Of a DNA stretch of 7,244 bases, positions 4,733 to 7,244 are shown in pieces. Under the pieces are notes generated by a model, which was not told the DNA's origin, searched no databases, and was given only the letters and a program-made list of their open reading frames with translations. The DNA comes from an uncultured Caulobacter sp. (GTDB taxonomy: Bacteria > Pseudomonadota > Alphaproteobacteria > Caulobacterales > Caulobacteraceae): contig NZ_CALCDX010000092.1 in assembly GCF_937900395.1 (NCBI RefSeq), positions 1 through 7,244 of the forward strand, given 5' to 3'. Every line of letters begins with the position of its first letter. Position 1 is the first letter of the stretch. A program made the position numbers and the translations under genes.

Positions 4733-5935
4733 ATGTCGCTCGAGTCCGCCGCCCTGCGGCGCATCGCACCGTCGGCCACCATCGCCATCAGCGCCAAGGC
4801 GCGCGCGCTGAAAGCCGCCGGTCGTGACGTAATCGCCCTTTCCGCGGGCGAGCCCGACTTCGACACGCCGGACAATATCAAGAACGCCGCCATCGAGGCC
4901 ATCAAGGCCGGCAAGACCAAGTACACCGACCCGGACGGCATGCCCGAGCTGAAGGCCGCCATCTGCGCCAAGTTCAAGCGCGAGAACGGCCTGGAGTACA
5001 AGCCGAGCCAGATCCACGTCGCTCCGGGCGGCAAGCCGGTGATCTACAACGCCCTGGTCGCCACCCTGAATCCGGGCGACGAGGTGATCATCCCCGCGCC
5101 GTACTGGGTATCGTATCCCGACATGGTTCTCCTGGCGGGCGGCGCGCCGGTGGCCGTCGAGACCACCGCCGAGAGCGGCTTCAAGATCACCCCGGCCGCC
5201 CTGGAAGCGGCGATCACGCCGAAGACCAAGTGGCTGATCATCAACAGCCCCTCGAACCCGTCGGGCGGCGCCTATACCCGCGCCGAACTGCAGGCGATCG
5301 CCGACGTGCTGCTCAAGCATCCGCAGGTCTGGGTGCTGACCGACGACATGTACGAGCACCTGGTGTTCGACGACTTCGAGTTCACGACCATCGCCCAGGT
5401 CGAGCCCAAGCTCTACGACCGCACCCTGACGATGAACGGCGTCTCGAAGGGCTATTCGATGACCGGCTGGCGCATCGGCTACGCCGGCGGTCCCGAGCCG
5501 CTGATCAAGGCCATGGGCAAGATGATCAGCCAGACGACCTCGAACCCCTGCTCGATCTCGCAGTGGGCGGCGGTCGAGGCGCTGAACGGTCCGCAGGACT
5601 TCATCAAGCCGAACGCCAAGCTGTTCCAGGAGCGCCGCGACCTGGTGGTGTCCATGCTGAACCAGGCCACCGGCCTGCACTGCCCGACCCCGGAAGGCGC
5701 GTTCTACGTCTATCCGTCGTGCGCCGGCCTGATCGGCAAGACCGCGCCCTCGGGCAAGGTCATCGAGAGCGACGAGGACTTCGCGACCGAGCTGCTGGAG
5801 TCGGAAGGCGTCGCCGTCGTCCACGGCGCGGCCTTCGGCCTCTCGCCGTTCTTCCGCATCAGCTACGCCACCAGCAACGACGTGCTGGAAGACGCCTGCT
5901 CGCGCATCCAGCGCTTCTGCGCGGCGGTGAAGTAA
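4733..5935 (+). CDS. aatA: Aspartate aminotransferase, class I (Ib-type), pyridoxal-phosphate enzyme
   Basis: Transfers the amino group between aspartate and 2-oxoglutarate (EC 2.6.1.1), joining nitrogen assimilation to aspartate-family synthesis. The 400 residues match the family. Features in order: SAGEPDFDTP (37-46), typical of the Ib subgroup; GGKPVIYNA (99-107), whose Lys101 aligns with the lysine I recall as reading the distal carboxylate in the Thermus enzyme; NSPSNPSGG (171-179) with cofactor-contacting Asn175; Asp204 (pyridine nitrogen) and Tyr207 in VLTDDMYEH; SKGYSMTGWRIGY (238-250) with Schiff-base Lys239; and FRISYA (374-379) with substrate-carboxylate Arg375. All catalytic residues are present. 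Several alphaproteobacterial Ib enzymes also accept prephenate, so a role in phenylalanine/tyrosine synthesis through arogenate is possible. It appears to be a single-gene unit ended by the terminator at 5961. Confidence 0.93.
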   Translation: MSLESAALRRIAPSATIAISAKARALKAAGRDVIALSAGEPDFDTPDNIKNAAIEAIKAGKTKYTDPDGMPELKAAICAKFKRENGLEYKPSQIHVAPGGKPVIYNALVATLNPGDEVIIPAPYWVSYPDMVLLAGGAPVAVETTAESGFKITPAALEAAITPKTKWLIINSPSNPSGGAYTRAELQAIADVLLKHPQVWVLTDDMYEHLVFDDFEFTTIAQVEPKLYDRTLTMNGVSKGYSMTGWRIGYAGGPEPLIKAMGKMISQTTSNPCSISQWAAVEALNGPQDFIKPNAKLFQERRDLVVSMLNQATGLHCPTPEGAFYVYPSCAGLIGKTAPSGKVIESDEDFATELLESEGVAVVHGAAFGLSPFFRISYATSNDVLEDACSRIQRFCAAVK

Positions 5936-5960
5936 GCTCGGCGACAAGCCGAACTGGAAA

Positions 5961-5985
5961 AGGCCCGGGAGACCGGGCCTTTTTT
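5961..5985. terminator. Intrinsic terminator between aatA and the convergent GST gene
   Basis: A perfect eight-base stem AGGCCCGG (5961-5968) / CCGGGCCT (5973-5980) with a GAGA tetraloop, followed on the plus strand by a run of six T (5980-5985). On the minus strand the stem is followed by TTTT (5961-5958, partly in the stem), so it probably also serves the GST gene, whose stop is at 5991. It is the clearest regulatory element in the window. Confidence 0.95.
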
Positions 5986-5990
5986 GTATC

Positions 5991-6626
5991 TCAGCCGTTG
6001 ATCCAGTCCGTCAGTCCCTCGCGGGCGTGGACCTCGCGCAGCGCCGGACGCTGGCGGATGCGGTCGAGGTAGCGCTTGAGGTTCGGCCAGTCGGTGGCGG
6101 GCCTGGGCATGTTGCGCGACCAGCGGCACAGGATCGTCGCCAGAAGGTCCACAGTCGTGAAGCCGTCGCCGACGATGTAGTCCCGATCGGCCAGATGGGC
6201 GTCGAGGCGCGCCAGCGCGGCTTCGATCCGCGCCCTGGCGGCGGCCTTCACCGCCTCCTGCGCCTCGCCGCCGGCCGGTTCGTGCGGATAGAACCAGGCG
6301 CGAAAGTGTGGCTGGAAGCTGTTAGCCAGCCAGAAGCTCCAGCTCAGATACGCCGCCCGCTCGGGCGAGCCGAGCGCCGGCGCGAACCCAGCCTGCGGAT
6401 GGCGCTCGGCCAGCAAGGTCGCGAGCGCGGCCATCTGAGTCACGGGCCTGCCGTCGATGACGAGCGTCGGCACCACGCCATCCGGGTTGAGCGCCAGATA
6501 TTCCGGCGTCTTGTGCTCGCCCTTCTCGAAGTCCAGCAGCTTGACCTCGAACGGAACGCCGAGTTCCAGCAGCATCCAGTGGATGGCCGTCCCGGCCGTG
6601 CTGGGCGAACCATAGAGGGTGTACAT
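5991..6626 (-). CDS. Glutathione S-transferase family protein
   Basis: A 211-residue cytosolic GST-fold protein. The N-terminal thioredoxin-like domain (1-75) starts MYTLYGSPSTAGTAIHWML. The conserved cis-proline is Pro53 in GVVPTLVIDG (50-59). The following segment reads TQMAAL (63-68) where most GSTs have E-S-x-A-I, so the usual gamma-glutamyl-contacting Glu-Ser pair is replaced by Gln-Met. Glutathione binding may therefore be atypical. The C-terminal helical domain (about 88-205) has the N-capping box FTTVDLL (156-162, Asp160), needed for folding in this family. The start is chosen because GGAGG lies seven bases before the ATG at 6626; the open frame extends 31 codons further 5' without a better site. 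Substrate unknown. It is convergent with aatA and divergent from a second GST gene. Confidence 0.88.
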   Translation of the reverse strand: MYTLYGSPSTAGTAIHWMLLELGVPFEVKLLDFEKGEHKTPEYLALNPDGVVPTLVIDGRPVTQMAALATLLAERHPQAGFAPALGSPERAAYLSWSFWLANSFQPHFRAWFYPHEPAGGEAQEAVKAAARARIEAALARLDAHLADRDYIVGDGFTTVDLLATILCRWSRNMPRPATDWPNLKRYLDRIRQRPALREVHAREGLTDWING

Positions 6627-6652
6627 CTTCAAGCCTCCGCGCTGTCGCGGCG

Positions 6653-6682
6653 GATAGGCGGGTGGTTCTGTCCAGCCGTCAA
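6653..6682 (-). promoter_or_regulatory. Candidate promoter of the minus-strand GST gene
   Basis: TTGACG (6682-6677) matches the -35 preferred by alphaproteobacterial housekeeping sigma factor. CCTATC (6658-6653) is a plausible but weak -10, 18 bases downstream. The start codon is 26 bases beyond. Confidence 0.4.
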
Positions 6683-6722
6683 TATGGAGAGGTCTGCTGC
6701 CAAATACGGGATCGAACAAGAC

Positions 6723-6741
6723 GACCCTAGCGTTCAGGGTC
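6723..6741. repeat. Dyad GACCCT-N7-AGGGTC between divergent GST genes
   Basis: Perfect six-base arms GACCCT (6723-6728) and AGGGTC (6736-6741) with a seven-base spacer, in the 156-base gap between two divergent GST genes and upstream of the candidate promoter at 6653-6682. It is well placed for an operator serving one or both genes. The geometry matches the dyad at 1268-1286. Confidence 0.4.
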
Positions 6742-6782
6742 CACGCGGGCTCTGATCAACAAAACAGACGGATGAAGCCGCC

Positions 6783-7244
6783 ATGCTGACCCTTTTCCAC
6801 GCGCCGCGCTCACGCTCGACCCGCTTCATCTGGCTGCTGGAAGAGCTCGGCGCGCCCTATGAGATCCGCAAGGTCGACATCTTCCGCAGCGTCAGCAACA
6901 CCGGCGCGCGCGACCCGGCCAACCCCCATCCTCACGGCCAGGTGCCCGCCCTGCTGGACGACGGCGTGCTGATCACGGAATCGGCGGCGATCGCGCTCTA
7001 TCTGACGGATAAGTTCCCCGAGGCGGGTCTCGGACCGGTGGTCGGCGACCCGTTGCGGGGCCCCTACCTTTCGTGGCTGGCCTACTACGCCGGCGTGCTG
7101 GAGCCGTGCGTGACCAACCTCTGGAAACAGCGGCAGGATGACGAGGACAAGACCCAGTACCAGGCCATGGACGATCGGCTGCGCTCCACGCTGGAAGGCT
7201 CGCCCTGGCTGCTGGGCGACGCCTTCTCCGCCGCCGACATCATG
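6783..7244 (+). CDS. Glutathione S-transferase family protein, 3' end cut off by the window edge
   Basis: 154 residues are visible with no stop before the edge. The thioredoxin-like domain starts MLTLFHAPRSRSTRFIWLLEELG. It has the cis-proline Pro55 in GQVPALLDDG (52-61) and the classical Glu66-Ser67 pair in ITESAAIALYL (64-74), which contacts the glutathione gamma-glutamyl group. Ser10, Ser12 and Arg11 lie where the catalytic or thiol-stabilising residue is expected in bacterial GSTs. The helical domain begins about residue 90, and the fragment ends in FSAADIM, the start of the N-capping box. The usual length is about 205-225, so some 50-70 residues are missing. The upstream ribosome binding site is weak (GGATGAAG). 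It is a clear paralogue in fold, though not closely similar to the divergent GST next door. Substrate unknown. Confidence 0.88.
   Translation, partial: MLTLFHAPRSRSTRFIWLLEELGAPYEIRKVDIFRSVSNTGARDPANPHPHGQVPALLDDGVLITESAAIALYLTDKFPEAGLGPVVGDPLRGPYLSWLAYYAGVLEPCVTNLWKQRQDDEDKTQYQAMDDRLRSTLEGSPWLLGDAFSAADIM

Noticed and set aside
4585..5034. N-terminal extension of the VTT-domain gene to a start at 5034
   Set aside because: The extension would overlap aatA by about 300 bases on the opposite strand and has no family similarity. The VTT protein is complete from 4584.
4598..5947. Long minus-strand open frame (449 codons) antisense to aatA
   Set aside because: It is a shadow of aatA, rich in R, G, D, H and V with no domain, and it runs through the whole aminotransferase gene.
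1..7244. Mobile element, defence system, CRISPR or phage module
   Set aside because: No transposase, integrase, nuclease, toxin, reverse transcriptase or spaced direct repeats are visible. Gene content and composition are uniform and typical of chromosomal housekeeping DNA.

Overview
The window looks like chromosomal DNA from a Caulobacter-like alphaproteobacterium (order Caulobacterales). This is inferred from the very high GC content with strong G/C third-position bias, from the character of the LeuA and class I aminotransferase proteins, and from a GAGCGCGAT...ATCGCGCTC palindrome whose AAAACCGG...CCACTTTT core resembles intergenic repeats of Alphaproteobacteria. Genes are densely packed. 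I see no rRNA, tRNA, insertion sequence, phage gene or CRISPR array.

Layout. Bases 1-1250 (minus strand) hold a two-gene unit: an O-methyltransferase-like SAM-dependent enzyme overlapping by ATGA with an EamA/DMT-type membrane transporter that runs off the left edge. Divergent from it, 1380-1865 (+) encodes a small protein resembling a stripped-down SAM-methyltransferase fold. A palindromic repeat (1871-1918) fills the 52-base gap to the convergent leuA (1918-3492, minus), which encodes 2-isopropylmalate synthase. The leuA stop codon shares a base with the repeat. The 351-base region 3493-3843 upstream of leuA has no conventional gene, but on the leuA strand it holds an 18-residue reading frame with five leucine codons (MTVARDLLSLRLISPWAL), followed by alternative, mutually exclusive stems. 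This is the layout of a leucine attenuator. Further upstream come two dyads, a nine-codon reading frame with a good ribosome binding site, and a possible terminator for the next gene, a TVP38/TMEM64 (VTT-domain) membrane protein at 3844-4584 (minus).

Divergent from that gene, 4733-5935 (+) encodes a class I (Ib-type) aspartate aminotransferase, closed by a textbook intrinsic terminator that also faces the convergent glutathione S-transferase gene (5991-6626, minus). A second, divergent GST-family gene starts at 6783 (+) and runs off the right edge.

Functionally this is mostly housekeeping: leucine synthesis, amino-group transfer, membrane proteins and GST-family enzymes. I found no undescribed multi-gene system. 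The most rewarding signal is the candidate leucine leader peptide and its alternative RNA structures before leuA. Next come the palindromic repeat at the leuA 3' end and two 6-7-6 dyads of the same geometry in two separate divergent promoter regions.
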